From Corythucha ciliata (lineage: Eukaryota; Arthropoda; Insecta; Hemiptera; Tingidae): DNA of 64,000 bases. Location of the stretch: the NCBI GenBank assembly GCA_038030265.1, contig CM075942.1:52232751-52296750 (forward strand), read 5' to 3'. The translations under genes were made by a program, and so were the position numbers. The notes below the pieces were generated by a model. The model ran no database searches. It had not been told where the DNA came from and saw only the letters and a list, made by a program, of their open reading frames with translations. Shown one piece after another: positions 33,909-46,135 of this stretch. Each line of letters starts with the position of its first letter. The first letter of the stretch is position 1.

Positions 33909-33916
33909 GGCAGGAC

Positions 33917-35198
33917 TATAACCATGTTCTCTCATCTTATCCCTTTAAGGTACCGGGGGTCCAAATGAGTTTTGGGTCTGGACGTTTTGTGTACCTCATA
34001 TTGGACACCTAGTTGGAGACTGCGCTATAGATGAAATGACCTGACTTTTGAATCGGAGTGGGCTAGAACACGTTTATGAGTTGAATGAACTCCAACTGAT
34101 CGTGGTAGGACACGTTAGTCCCGGCTTTTTTTACGTTGTGTCCAACATAGGGAACACTTTCGGGGTTTTCGACGCCATTTTGTTGTGGTTTTCAGTGTTT
34201 GTTTGGTTCAGGAAGTTAATTTCAACGAGCTCGGCGGAACTGGCAGTGAGATTCTTCCAATTTTTCGCTGGTAAATGGTAATTTATACTTCATATTCTTA
34301 AACTGAGTGCCCCATAAAATGCAATTATGGATTGTTAACCCTTAACTTCCTGCTGAAAAATGAAAAACTGCTCCACCGTGCATACCCTTTTTTATACTTT
34401 GTCTCTTCCTGATTACATGTGAACGAGTTAATTGATATTTAACGAATGGATATCGCATGCTGAAAAGGGTTTTAATGGATTGATGTGCTGGTAAGGAGCC
34501 AATTAAGTTCGGCCAAGAAAAAATTTCGAGGTAAATCAAGTTACTTTAGACACCGTTAGATTTTTCAAGTATAGAACGCTTAGTGTCCAAAATGAAGCAC
34601 ACCTCCCACGTGGTTTGGGTGAAAGGTGTCCCGAGTAGGGCCTACCAAGAGTTTACTACATTTTCCTAGTCGCATTTGTTTGTTTGTAATACCAAAATAT
34701 TCAACTAAAATGTCGCTAATTTATGTTTTATTGTTTGAACAATTACCTTATTTTAGTATATTTTTGGTCAAGTGCTAACAAGTTGAAGAAAAATTAATTC
34801 AAAATGCTTAATTTTTTTGGACAGCATGATATGTGTCTCGTGTAGCGAACACCATTAAATTCTCTCTGAAACCTTTATTAATGAATTCATGGTATAAAAA
34901 TTCGTTTTTCATGGGTCACTGAGTGTATTACAGTCAATTTGAATGACTTCTGACGCGATTTTTGAAAAAATGTTGAGGGGTACTCCCGGGGTATAAAGCA
35001 GGTGTCCAGAATACGACGCACTAAGACTTAAAGGGTTATGTAGTTGTTTGTGCTGAATTGAATGAGCTGTAGTATTAGGCCATTAAAACACTCAACATTA
35101 CAATGCATCAACCGGTACCATTCTCATAAACACTGATTCGTCAAGTATCTTGTCGGTCTTGAACCCTCTCACAAATAACGGATTCATCCAAGACATAA
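33917..35198. other. Intergenic, no gene seen
   Basis: AT-rich unique DNA; frames at 34048-34281 and 34342-34539 are short and unsupported. No repeats shared with the rest of the window were recognised. Confidence 0.4.
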
Positions 35199-35338
35199 TA
35201 GAGAGATTTTGCAACCAGGCCCGTAAACGCTAAAGTTAATTTTTGTGTACGCGTTGCTAGGGTAGTTAACATATCGTTAGTTGAAATGTGAATAGCGTTA
35301 ACGTTAGCGTTAGCGGAGCTATTTGCAAAATCTCTCTA
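35199..35338. mobile_element. 140-bp MITE
   Basis: The termini tagagagattttgcaa and ttgcaaaatctctcta are perfect inverses. The interior is rich in gttaacg/cgttaac palindromes. A related single end (caaaatctctctaga) occurs at about 50338-50352. Confidence 0.75.
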
Positions 35339-35559
35339 ATATACAATTTTTCCAAAGGAACAATATTGAAACAATTTTTAATGCACATCAGAGAATGACG
35401 CAAGATTGATGAACTTACTAAGGAGGCAACAACAAATGGCATAGAATATAAGAACATCCCTTCAAGCCTTCAACCGATCTGATAGCGTTCATGTAAGCTA
35501 AAATCAAAAGATATAAATGGGCTCAAGAATGGTACACCATTGTCATTCGCAGAACCCAA

Positions 35560-35800
35560 TTTTGTGGGTTCAACTAACTCAAAAACAAAATTTTTCATCA
35601 AAAAAGCCGTTTTTGTGGGGTTTGGCCGTTTCAAACATCCAATCTCATGTGGAGTTGACTCAGTCAAGCAATTTTAAGAGTTTTGGGACCTTACAAAAAA
35701 CAATTTTGCACAATTTTCCGAATTTCGCGAATTTGTCAATGGCAGATTACGGTTTTGGTGGAACTAAACTTGCGGCGTCAACTTCCTAAAAAATCCAACG
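35560..35800. repeat. Family C degenerate repeat
   Basis: Phrases such as cccaattttgtgggtt, aaaaagccgtttttgtgggg and aaacaattttgcac recur about every 30 nt. Overlapping frames in both strands here are repeat-derived. Confidence 0.5.
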
Positions 35801-37682
35801 GACCACTTCACCACCAAATGTCTTTGTCTATTTCAAAAGTCATAATGAGAGTTTCTCATTCTCAGCGTTTAAAGTTGAAGGGTCATGAACGCGTAGTAGT
35901 GCCCCGCGGCTTCTCAACTTTTGAGGGATAAACTAATAAAATGGTTGTTCTCAGTGATTTTCCGTTAGCCCAGCTTAGTTATACCGTTTTAATAACCTCC
36001 TGGCATTCACGTGACTCGGAAATTTAATTCATTCCGACGACTGTCAGTACTCTTTAACTGTCGTGTTCTCGTTACTTTAAATCGGATATTCCACGGATTT
36101 CATTTCCAACTGCGAGGCTTTATGGCCCCTAAATGAGAGCTCGCGTCCCCTCCGTTGGGAAATTAAATTTTCCCAGAAAAACTATGTTTTCACTCTATTC
36201 CGAGATTAAAATCTGTTTGATATAGTACGGTATACTAAATAGAAGAAAAGTGTGAAAGAAAACTGTATTTTTATCGATCCATGCCTGCCCCCTCCCCCTT
36301 CGTTACCTTGTATCGAGACGACAATCCTTGGAATCTATCTTGTTCATAATTCGTTCACCACTGTACCAGGGAGGGGAGGGCGTCGTACAAAGGATGGTGG
36401 GTCACGACGGAACGTTGATCTCGTTAATTTTCGGACTGTAAGCTCTGAATTCATTTCTCATTAGTGAAAGGTGTTGTCAGTGGATGATGGGGTGTGTGGA
36501 GGGTGGTGGTGTATCATTTTTCATTCGAGGAGTATCTTTTTATATTAATAAAATGAGCCTGTTTAGTTTGTTGGTGCGGGATTAGGGGTGACGGGTGTGT
36601 GGAGGCGCTTTGAAAATCGTGTTTCTGGGCCACAAGGGTCTCTCGTTAACCTCGTCATCTTCTATTTATAAATAAACTCATACCGGTGGTGACATAGAAC
36701 TTTCAGTGGGTAATAAAAGTTCACCTTTTTTCAATCAATTCAAGTTGGCCCTTGATGCGAATGCGCAACGCGTGGAAGAAACCAAGAGCCGTGAAATACT
36801 TGTATAACTTGAAGCTCTGTTTTTTTTCCTCACCCCTTAATAAGCAGATCTGTAAGCAAAACAACAGAGTTTTGAGCGCTCGATCACGAGTTTTCAGTGT
36901 GTATTTACCGATAAAAGTATCCCTTTGATGGTGAGGGGAGGGGAGTGAATATAGGAAAGGGACTTTTGAACAAACTTCCATGGCGTGAGATCCAACGAAT
37001 CGATTTTCCTATTGTCATATGCACGACAGAGCTTTGAACTTCGTCTTGAGTGGGTTTAATTGCCTTATCAATTCATGCACGTTATACTCCCTCCTCTCCC
37101 CTCACTGCTGTCTTCATGTTTCATCCTCTATCAAAGTAACAGTTCGAAGAATATGATTTACAAGTCAAAGCGAGTTGGATGTAATTTCTAGGAATTAATC
37201 TCCCACTCTCGCAGTCCCCGGGGTCTTTCAACAAACGAAAAATGCTAATTTTGTCTGTCTTGTAGACTCAAAACTGCGAAAATTAGCATTAAATAAATAT
37301 CGGAAGTTGTGGGGGAGCCGGAGGCACGAGAGATCTCACGTGACCAACGCCTTTGATTTCTTTCCTCTTCTTGTACTCTGTCCCCCCCTCCATCAAATGT
37401 CGACGAACTTATTGGAGTGATGGAACGGGTGAAGATCACTCTAATTGACCGCGTGAGAGGTTCCGTGTGGTTGAGTGGGACGGAGGGGTTGAAATGAGGG
37501 TCTACACGGCCTTCGATCACGGAAAACTGGTCAAGGTCAACTATATCTTACCCTTGAGGGAGCATTGTTTAAACTTTGCATTTGTTTGTGGTGTGCAGAG
37601 GTCTCTAAAGGGAGGGGGGAGAAAGCCAGCCCGGACAACGAGCGATATAAACACAGAGCCTTCGATTTCTTGTGACGTCAAT
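35801..37682. other. Intergenic between MITE/repeat region and LAP
   Basis: No gene seen. A short palindrome (aatgctaattttg ... cgaaaattagcatt, about 37232-37289) flanks a tcttgtagactc loop. C-rich and GGGAGG tracts are present, and all frames are short and conflict between strands. Confidence 0.4.
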
Positions 37683-37688
37683 TTTATT
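37683..37688 (-). terminator. Poly(A) signal of the aminopeptidase gene
   Basis: AATAAA on the minus strand, about 52 nt after the taa stop at 37740-37742. It is well placed for 3' end formation of the aminopeptidase mRNA. Confidence 0.6.
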
Positions 37689-37739
37689 TTGTTTTGTTTA
37701 GACAACGCGAGCTAATTTATATTTTGTTTCATTTTCGGT

Positions 37740-40036
37740 TTACGATGAACAATGAGTCGTATTGTCTTCATTGGGGCACGACATTTGTTTCAAAAATTGT
37801 ATGATCGACCTCGTCGGTCGTCCCGTCATGTATCCTTTGCGATAATAGGGTGTGGTCTTGCCCGAAGAGATCATCCCTGTGCCTGTGATGTCCATGTGAA
37901 GGAAGTCCGCCTCCGAGGGGGAGAATTCCTAAAAAAAAATGTCGTTATTCGACGTCAAGGTCGTGAAGTGTTTCCGGTCGGGTTTACGTGTAGGAAAGCC
38001 GCCGCTATGGGACTGTCACCTCCGCGTTTACTACCGTTGTATCCCACGTTGTGCAAATCGACATGTTCGTACTCTATTGCAGGAGGGAGTGGGGAGTGAA
38101 TATTATCCCTTAAGTAATTCTTTTAAGGCAATTTACTGGTGATTCGCCTGGCATAGTGCTCCCATATGGGCAACCGAATGAATCGATCACCGGTGTCCGT
38201 GCCTGCATGTTTCAATTCTTCCCAAATGCCGTCGTCTATCGTGTAGGCACCAGATCCACCAGAACCCAAACATCTTCTTATTCCAGCTGTAAATATTTTA
38301 TCAACGTCACAAGTTTCCCTGAACACACCAAAAAAAAACAAAAAAAAAACGTGTTTATACGTGTAAGCGTCGCAATCGATATGGCCAAACAGGGTGAGAA
38401 CTTATTCGCGTAGACCAGAGCGTCAGCCATAGCCAGCCGGCCTTCATTGTCCGTATCTTCGACGACGATTGTTTTATCGTCGAGTGACAAGACCATGTCA
38501 CCGGGTTTGAGAGAGTTACCACTCGGCATGTTTTCAAACAACGGGATCAACCCTGAAATTTTGTTTAGTCGAAAAGTAATTAGCGAACGATTGAGGGAAG
38601 CCTCACCAATGAGATTGAGTTTGAGCCTCATTTGAGCCACAGCTTTCATAGTCGCGACTAGAACTGAAGCGCCGGCGCAGTCACCTCGGTATTCATGCAT
38701 TGTTTCGCATCTTTTCAGGCAAACGCCACCCGAGTCGAAAGTTACGCCCTTGCCTTTGGAAATAAAAACGTTGATAAGGGGACGAACGTTTGACAAAATC
38801 AAGAGAAAGGAGTGGTGAGGCCCACCGACTATGGTGACGGGTTTATCGTGCTCTCCACCGCCGCAATAGCTGAGCTCGAGAAAATATGGACAGGAACACG
38901 AGCCTTTGGCGATATTATAGAACGCGTTCATTCCGGTCTTTTTAATCCAGCGCCAATCTCTGACTGTGACTTGAACGTCACAGGGGCACAAATAGTATAG
39001 GGCCGCCTATGGGGGTGAGGGCAATATCGATTTAAAATCAGTTTGCAATCGACGTTCGAAATGTATGGTGGGAGGAAGAAAGGTGCACCTTGACAAATTC
39101 CTTTGGAGTCAGAACATTCGCCGGAAGATCTTCGAGACGTCGCGCTAAATTCTGAGCTCTCGCCTTGATGACACCACGTGTCCAGTACTCCCTTTAATAC
39201 CCGAATGGGTGACACAAAGTAGGAACACTTAAAATTGGCTAATTTTTACTTGTTCCCAGAGCCGTAGAGGGCCACTTTGGGACGAGTTTCCCTGTCGCAC
39301 TCGTTTCTAAACTCTTGAAATCGCCACAGCCCGAGAATCGATCCTTCGGCCGCGGCTTCGGCGTTTGTAAACTCTTCGACGAGGATGTTTTCGACAGTCT
39401 TTGAAAACAAAATTTTGTTGTGCCCGAAATTCGTGAAAATTGCTTATAGAAATGTACACTCAGGTACCTGGTATTGCAGGGCTTTTGCACCCACAGCCGC
39501 GGCTATACGAATGTTCTCCTTGCACTCGTCCAAATTTTCCACCGTGTTTACTCCGACTTGTTTCGGCCCCAGACCAGCGACTGCCACACCGTAATATTCG
39601 CCCAAATCGTTAAAAACTCTTGCATTGCCTAGTTTTATCCCCGATCTACGCAGAAAAAAGAAAACGTTAGCAACTAATTGTCACACCCTTCCCCCCTTTC
39701 ATCAAAAATAAATCCGGAATACTCTTTGAGTAACGGGGTCAATTTTCCTCCGATGGATTCGTCGAAACTTTTACCGTGCTTCGTCAGTTCATAGACGCCG
39801 CAGTCTTCGTAGGCTCCCAGAACGAGCCCTTTCTAAATTTTAACCAGTACAAATGAATTTAAAATTTATTTAAAAAAAACAAAAACAAAAAAAAACAACT
39901 ACAAACAAAAGCAGATTACCTTTCCACTGCATAATTGATCATCGTCGACATGGCAGTCGCCTCCGCACACGGGGTGATAGAGCCGTTGTGTGGCTATCCT
40001 CTTGAGCGAGTTTAGGAAAAGTCGTTGACTGAGCAT
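37740..40036 (-). CDS. LAP3: Leucine aminopeptidase, M17 family (LAP3-like), 11 exons
   Basis: A 533-aa protein. Exons on the minus strand: 40036-39920, 39832-39723, 39645-39468, 39398-39250, 39191-39089, 39006-38826, 38753-38607, 38552-38361, 38286-38137, 38073-37988 and 37928-37740. All introns are GT-AG, 54-87 nt, and in frame. The enzyme removes N-terminal residues from peptides using two metal ions. The N-terminus (MLSQRLFLNSLKRI...) is basic and amphipathic like a mitochondrial presequence. KGLVLGAYE, ENIRIAAAVGAKAL and NLARRLEDLPAN mark the N-terminal domain. Metal and catalytic residues all appear: Lys281, Asp286 (GKGVTFDSGG), Lys293, Asp304, Asp363, Glu365 and Arg367. The usual NTDAEGRL signature reads DTDNEGRL, two changes beside the ligands. 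The C-terminus has GRPTRSIIQFL. The length is close to the usual ~520 aa. Activity is likely but not certain. Confidence 0.95.
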
Positions 40037-41229
40037 AATGCCGTGGGTGAAAAATTCAGTGTTGGGCCGCCAATTTTCCCGTTTGTTTTTCTATGTTCCA
40101 CTCTCTTTAGTGTACTGTGTTTCGTAAAATTTTGATTGTTTGATGAGTCATGTTTTCATTTTTTTTTGTGTTAATAAGAACATGTGTGCGTGATATGGAG
40201 GAACTACCTCAATTTCAATTTATTTAATTGGTCGACCTCCTCTCCGGTCTCTGCTGGATGTTTTGAGCTAACTGTAGGGCTAATTTTTTTGTCGGACACT
40301 CTAATCACGTTCGAGCCATTAGATAAATTATTTCTCCGCACTTTTTATTTATCCAAAAAGATTTTCTGTTGGGGATGACGCAAGACATTCCTACGTAAAT
40401 GAGAAAAAGAAATGCCTACGCTCTGGAATCGCCTGAAATTTCTTCATGGAATTCCTTTGGTAGTTATATGCTGACCGACCACTTTTCCCCACCCTCACCC
40501 ATCATTCAATATTGAGAGAATGCGTGTGCGTGAGTGGCAACATGTTCGTCAGTGGTGTAATGAGTGTACTGGACGGCAAGGGGAAGAGGGGGCTAACACG
40601 ATCTTTGAGACTGTCGCAATGACGAGGATTATGCGACTCGTGTAATGAGACGACGACGAATTATTTCAATAATTTTTACGGAAAATAACAAAAAAAAAAC
40701 ATTCGTGCATTCGTGTGTTTTCTTTCTCTCTCCCCCCCCCCCTTGTTTTACCGATAGGGGAGCTTTTCTTGAATGTGCCAATGTGAGTCATTCTTGAACA
40801 GACCCAGGTCACGCTATAAGACCTTGAACCTGAAAGAGGTCTCTCTATGCGGGTGGTGGCTGAGTGTAATGGGTGAGGAGAGGGGGGCTTAATGTATTCT
40901 GTGCTATCTGAATTTCCGCACGACAACCCTCCTCCCCAAACCCTCTACTCCATCATATCATCAACTTCTTCTTCTTCGCATTGTCATCATAAGTTAAACA
41001 ACCCCGAAAAAAAATGAGGTAGGAAGATCAGGAAAAAAATGCTGATGGTCGTACAAAAGGAGGGTGAATTTAGCATGACCTCCCCTCTCCCAATCTCAAC
41101 AACCACAGAACGTGATTTTTTTCAAAACATGTCAATTGCTACTGCCAGGTACGTGAGGTACACAGCAGCTGCCTGCACAGTGCACATAGACCTCAGAGAG
41201 CCCTGTGCTTAAGCCGTAAGCTAGTGCAA
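40037..41229. other. Upstream flank of the aminopeptidase gene, no other gene
   Basis: This should contain the promoter of the minus-strand aminopeptidase gene. No TATA element or initiator is obvious. There is a C run at 40732-40742. The remaining frames are short. Confidence 0.4.
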
Positions 41230-41920
41230 GACATTTCGCTTTTCTTGATCCCGCTTCCTGAGCCCGTGAGTGTATTAGCCTCAACTGAGCTTGTTTCAGT
41301 GACCAGAACCACGCGAAATCGACTTTTAGAAGATCCAAACCTGCAAAATTAGTTTTATTCACGACCAGATCCATGAGAATGCAGAGCTAAACCTCCGTGA
41401 AATTGATTCTCCATATGAGAATCAACTCGGAGAATCACTCCAGCCCTGAAATTTCTTATTCCGAGAATGGGTTTTTCAAAGACTAATACTCGCAACATTG
41501 GTTTTTTCAGTGATTGAATCCCATGAAATTGGTTTCTCGAGGAAGCCAAGCCCGTCCAATTGGTTTTATTTTTAGCCAAATTCGCGACAATGGTTTTTTC
41601 AACGACTACTCCCAGCGACATTTGCTTCTTTGAGAGCCAAAAAAAGCCCGATCGATTTTTGAGCGAGCAAATCCTGCAAAATTGATATTTTTTTACAAAG
41701 CCAAATCGGCAAAATTAGTTTTCTCAAGATCCAAGATCTCAAAAATGTTTTTTTGAGTGAGTGTACCCCGTGAATGTTGTTTTAGGAAAACCGAAACCAG
41801 CAAAATTGATTTTTTAAATAACTGAACGTTGCGTAATTGGGTTTTTCACTGATTGAACAACACGAAATCGTTTATTTGAGGTGCCAAATTGGTTAAATTT
41901 GTTTCATAAGTTATTCGGGG
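41230..41920. repeat. Family C degenerate repeat, longest block
   Basis: At least fifteen diverged units of about 30 nt, for example ttggttttttcagtgattga, atcccatgaaattggtttct and gccaaatcggcaaaattagt. Alternating 'aaaattggtttt' and 'gagtgagc-aa/ccaaa' phrases define the unit. A minus-strand frame of 88 codons across it is a by-product. Confidence 0.65.
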
Positions 41921-42059
41921 GCAAATCGGCGGTTTGTGTACGTTTGGCATGAGTGTGTGAATGAAGGGGGGGGGGGCGCTTATCGTCTACAAAGGAAATT
42001 CGTGGGCACTCGAAAAATGTCGCTATAAACGCTTCAAACGGTTCGACTGACTGAAAATT

Positions 42060-43330
42060 CACTATTATCGCCTCCAGATCCGAAACTTACAATTTCACTG
42101 AAATTAAGATCCGAAACGTGCAATCTCCCAAAAAATGAAGTCCCGAAACATGCGATTGTGTGGATATTTAGCCAGGGAAACATCCAAGTTTGTGAGTGTT
42201 CGTCAGGCTATTGACGCCATTGGGGCCGGCTAGTCCAAGGTCCGCGGGCCCATTTTTTTTTCTTTTTTTGGCCTTGATACTTGTGATTTTGCTTAAATTG
42301 ATACCTGAAAACTGCAATTTTCCCGAATATTCATTAAGTAAAAAATCCATTTCACGGATATACAGCGCATCAAAGAGTTTCAACTCTGCGCTGAGAATAT
42401 TGCGAAAATAAAATAAGTTTCAAAAACTTGCGAATTTGCAAAAGAAACAAAACAAAACAAAAACAAGCGATTTCACGGATATTTAAACCAAAGACTTTCA
42501 ATAACGCATATTTTCAGCTCCCAATTATGTAAAGTTCGCAGATATTCATTAATCTTTGCGTGCAACTCAGGCCGCCTAGCCTATAGGATCCACGCACACC
42601 GAAAAAAGAAAAAGCTTCGGAACTTGCCATTTCGCGAAATAAAGACCAGAAGGTTCCCATTTTGAGTAAATTAAGACCCAAAACTGTCAATGTCACGAAT
42701 ATTTAGCCAGCCAACTTGTAATTTTTCACGAAATCACGTGCAAAATCACAAATATTTGGCTCTAAATGTTGCAATTACACGGCTATTCGTCCCGCCAACA
42801 CGGCTTCGCACCAACCAAAAAAAAAAAGCTTGAAACTAGCATTTTCGCTCAAGTCAATAACTGAATGTTGCAATTTCGCGAATATTCAACCAGTAAACAA
42901 CTAATTTCGCGGATTTTTAGCCCTAAATTACTGCTGCAATTTCTCGGTTATTCAACAGATGTTGGGCGCTGCCACGGTTGACCAGCCCGGGGTCGATGGT
43001 CACTAAAGAAAGGGTCTGAAACTGTGTCGCAAAAATAAATACAGAAACTGGCGAAAATGAAGATCAGAAAGCAAACATTTTTTTTGCTCCGACCGATTTA
43101 ATTTCAAGGATATTCAACAAGCTTTCGTCCTAAATTTGCAATGTAGCCAAAATTGAAACCCGAAACTTCTCACTGTAAATTTCGTAGATCGCAGAGCCAA
43201 GAAACTTTGTGAACTGTAACTAAACTTGTAACTAAAATGACAAACATTTGGCTGAAATGTTGAAAATACGTGGCTATACAGCGTTAGCAACCAACATTTC
43301 GCTTTTCCCATCGAACTAGCTCAAAATTTC
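42060..43330. repeat. Family B degenerate repeat with GC-rich punctuation
   Basis: Units of about 32-36 nt (gatccgaaacgtgcaatctc, gacccaaaactgtcaat, ggatatttagcc, gcaatttcgcgaatattca). At irregular intervals GC-rich spacers interrupt: about 42212-42252 (gccattggggccggctag), 42560-42600 (caggccgcctagcctatagg), 42785-42815 and 42960-43000 (ccacggttgaccagcccgg). The same spacer type appears at 16.8 and 17.0 kb, suggesting a higher-order unit of roughly 200-350 bp. Confidence 0.65.
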
Positions 43331-43486
43331 GTCAGAAATCCAGCATCCCGTTAGAAATAGTCCGTAATAACAATCATAATCATTAGCGTGCCTTGGTACC
43401 GCTGGACGGGACAGACATACTCGGGCCCCTCTTTTGAGGAGGCTCCTGAAAAACTTGAAGATGCGGAAAAATAAGAAATTTGATTT

Positions 43487-43516
43487 ATTGTTTTCTTGTT
43501 AGAGAATAGGCTCTCA
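43487..43516. mobile_element. Solo end of the 9129-type MITE
   Basis: tattgttttcttgttagaga followed by ataggctctc matches the right terminus of the MITE at 9129-9269. No matching left terminus is found close by, so this is a relic. Confidence 0.55.
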
Positions 43517-43519
43517 GTG

Positions 43520-44290
43520 CTTCAAAAATGTGCAAGTTCCCAATTAAGATAAAACGCTAATTCGGGAGTAAATTGAGATAAGGCGTGAATTGACGGATAA
43601 ACGAAAATAAAAACGAAATTAGTGGCTATAATTAAGAAAAGCTGCTCTACAGTTGAACCAAACTCTGATGGAATTTTTAAACAAAATTTCCAGATGTAAA
43701 TGAACCTAATCATTTATGTAAAACAAATTGGTTTTATTGATTTAGTTGAGTTGGTTCAACTGTAGTTAAAATTGTAAAAAAAATGTCAGTTTTTTGTCGA
43801 AATGTAAAAAAAACTCAACTTGGTGCTATTTGCTGCAATTTCAAGAACGATATTTAGAAAAAACGCTACTGTGCTGTTCTTGGGGCAGTTCCGTGACTGT
43901 AAAATTAAGAGAATTCGATAATTTGCGACTTAGCTTAACAAAAACACTAATCTGCGGCAAAATAGAGAAAATGTTCTGGCAAACATTCATGGCTATAGAT
44001 GAGAAAGGGCACAAATTCTTGGCTAGAAGTGAGAAAATGCGTTAATTCGCGGCTAAAAATTGAAATAAAGCGCTACATAATAGTTCAAAATTGAGGAAAA
44101 AACACTAATTGTCTCGGTTGACATAGAGAAAAGGCTCCCACTCGCGGAAAAAATAAAACAACGCTAATTCGTTGCTAAAATTGAGAAAATGCGCTAATCT
44201 ATTTAATTTCATAGCCGAAATTAAAAAAAAAACTCCAAGTTGCACCTAAAATCACGAATAATCGCAAAATTGCGACTAAAATTGATGAAA
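43520..44290 (+). repeat. Family A degenerate repeat
   Basis: Units such as cgctaattcgggagtaaatt-gag, gcgttaattcgcggctaaaa and cgctaattcgttgctaaaat-tgagaaaa recur at about 28-31 nt. About 100 bp upstream, ccttggtaccgctggacgg and gaggaggctcctgaaa loosely recall the left block of the composite unit. An inverted pair (gcagttgaacc-aa / ttggttcaactgt, about 43640-43765) lies within. Confidence 0.65.
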
Positions 44291-44299
44291 AGTTCAAAG

Positions 44300-44770
44300 G
44301 AAATTTGAACGGTCCAGTGTCCATGAAGCACAAGAGAGTGTAGTTTCAACTCTACCCGATGCCGTAATAATATGAGTGAGTTTGCTTGGCTGTTTCCTAC
44401 AGTAAAGCAGTTATCGAAGATTGTTATGAACAAGGACGTGTTGAAGAATGGTACGGGTTGCTGCACGATCAAAGTGACCTCCACCAAACAGGGTGACCTC
44501 CAAAAAACAGCCCTGTTATAGTACAATTCAGAGCCTCTAGAGGTAACTATTTGGCCACAAATCCAGAAATTTCTGCCCCAGAAACTCAGCAGAATCTGCA
44601 GGGGGGGGGAGTACAAACACCAGTACGAAAGCCGATCATTGAGCCACGGAAACAGTCAATTCACCCCATACAATGGCTTTCTGCCAAAAAACTGTTTTAT
44701 ACGGCTGCCAAGAGCAGCAACGTTCATCACAGTCACTACTCTGTAGCATTAAAAACCATCCATTAAAAAA
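44300..44770. other. Unique segment with conflicting frames
   Basis: A 131-codon minus frame (44221-44616) and a 71-codon plus frame (44551-44766) cover this non-repetitive stretch. The minus frame starts inside the family A array, and neither has recognisable domains or splice support. I do not call a gene. Confidence 0.25.
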
Positions 44771-44782
44771 AAAAAAAATCTT

Positions 44783-45314
44783 TCAATCAACCGGTTCTAC
44801 CATCAATACCCACACTCCATCGTCTAGACGTTGATTTATAGCGAAAACTATCTCAACTCTCACCACCCTCAACCGATCTGTTACGTCAGTTCCATAACAG
44901 ATTTTATAGTAGTGGGGTACAGAGGGGGTTTGGTCAGCTGTGAAAGCCGTCCAAAAAAACATCAAAAAGAAAATCCGAAAAATCCGAACGAATAAATAAA
45001 AACAAAAAAACGGAGATGATCTCCTGTATGTCACACGAAAAAAAAAAAATAGAACTATCAGTTTCGATAAACGATCACCCATTTCTATAGGAGGGGGGTA
45101 GGTATTTCACCTCACAGCGCTGGTATATTTTTCTCGAGATTTTTTTGTTCGCGTTCATAGCAGAGCTTTTGGGGGAAAAAAACAAACTAATGATACCAAT
45201 TTGAAGCGTAATAACAGAGCAGAGAAACACACTGGTTTGGACTTGTAATAACGTGGATTTTACGTCTTTGAAAAGACTATCAATCCCCCCGCCCCTTAAC
45301 AGGTGGTCATCCAT
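44783..45314 (-). CDS. Candidate two-exon gene, function unknown
   Basis: Exon 1 runs 45314-45116 from an ATG after a long poly-A tract. A donor GTGAGG at 45115 and an acceptor after gctttcacag give exon 2 at 44937-44783 with a taa/tga-type stop. The phases agree (1 and 2), giving 117 residues. The N-terminal part has a hydrophobic stretch (VFLCSVITLQIGIISLFF). The C-terminal exon (DRLRVVRVEIVFAINQRL, then DDGVWVLMVEPVD) looks protein-like. I recognise no family. The intron would be 178 nt, longer than most here. It could be a chance assembly. Confidence 0.3.
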
Positions 45315-45329
45315 TTTTTTTTTTTTTTT

Positions 45330-46030
45330 TTCAATGGGTCAAACCCAAAGCTAAATCGACGGATTGAAAGTGTTTTATTATAAAATTGTTTGTTGTTTCC
45401 AAGGTGTTTACAAACCCCTGCGCTTGGAAGGCTGACAATAATACTCCCCGCCCAACTCGAAACAATACCCTGTCACAACTTAGGTGGTTCTCAGAAACTT
45501 TTTAATGACGCTGAATGGTATGTTAAATACGCTTAATTCAACCGTTTTACGCGTATGAAGGAAGAAGAGGGCCCGAGGGGAGCGTTAAATTGCCTTCGGG
45601 CGGACAAAACCTCACTTTTTAATCAGTTCTCAAAGTTTCGTTTTATAACGAGGGAAGTCCCACTTTAGAATTTAAATGAAATCTCGAGGGACAAACACTT
45701 TTAAAACTAACTATACGGGGCAAAGTTTTCTTTACATAACGCTGAACACATGGCGCTTATAACACCCCTCGTGTGCGAGGAACACGATTTCGATGGGGAT
45801 TTTCCAACTCATGTTTTACTTTCTACAACTTTTTAATTAGCGTCCTTCACAAGGTTCTCTCTATACCTGTCGTGAAGAAAAAAGCGATAAAAAGTCGAGC
45901 CGTGCTGTACTGCAGTGGGGGGGGGGGGGCTCTAAAACCGCCTTTTCTTTACTTCTTCTCGACCAAATATTGGCTTTAGAAATGACGTCAACTTGTAAGT
46001 AATTTTGTCTCCTCCCTCCCTCCTCGTTTG
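45330..46030. other. Intergenic, no gene seen
   Basis: Contains an 11-G run at about 45917-45928. A 68-codon plus frame (45773-45979) lacks support. Nothing else noted. Confidence 0.4.
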
Positions 46031-46037
46031 TTTACAG

Positions 46038-46135
46038 TGGCAGTTCCTAGGAGCCTACCCGCATGTAAACTTTGATCGCTTGCGATCGCTCACCAAGAGT
46101 CACCACCATATTCGCTGGTTTGAATATAATTTTGG
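46038..46135 (+). other. Candidate exon, unassigned gene
   Basis: After a good acceptor (gtttgtttacag) the sequence is open in phase 0 and protein-like: WQFLGAYPHVNFDRLRSL, continuing to HIRWFEYNF. It can end at GT in ttttgg|gtcgag (phase 2), which matches the phase of the candidate exon at 49668. A stronger donor, gacc|gtaagt, lies at 46200 but in-frame stops precede it. No family is recognised. Confidence 0.3.

Noticed and set aside
37752..38142. Plus-strand frames of 115 and 67 codons
   Set aside because: They are antisense to the last exons of the aminopeptidase gene, whose frame and splice sites are certain.
44221..44616. 131-codon minus-strand frame
   Set aside because: Part of it lies in family A repeats and no splice or domain support was found.
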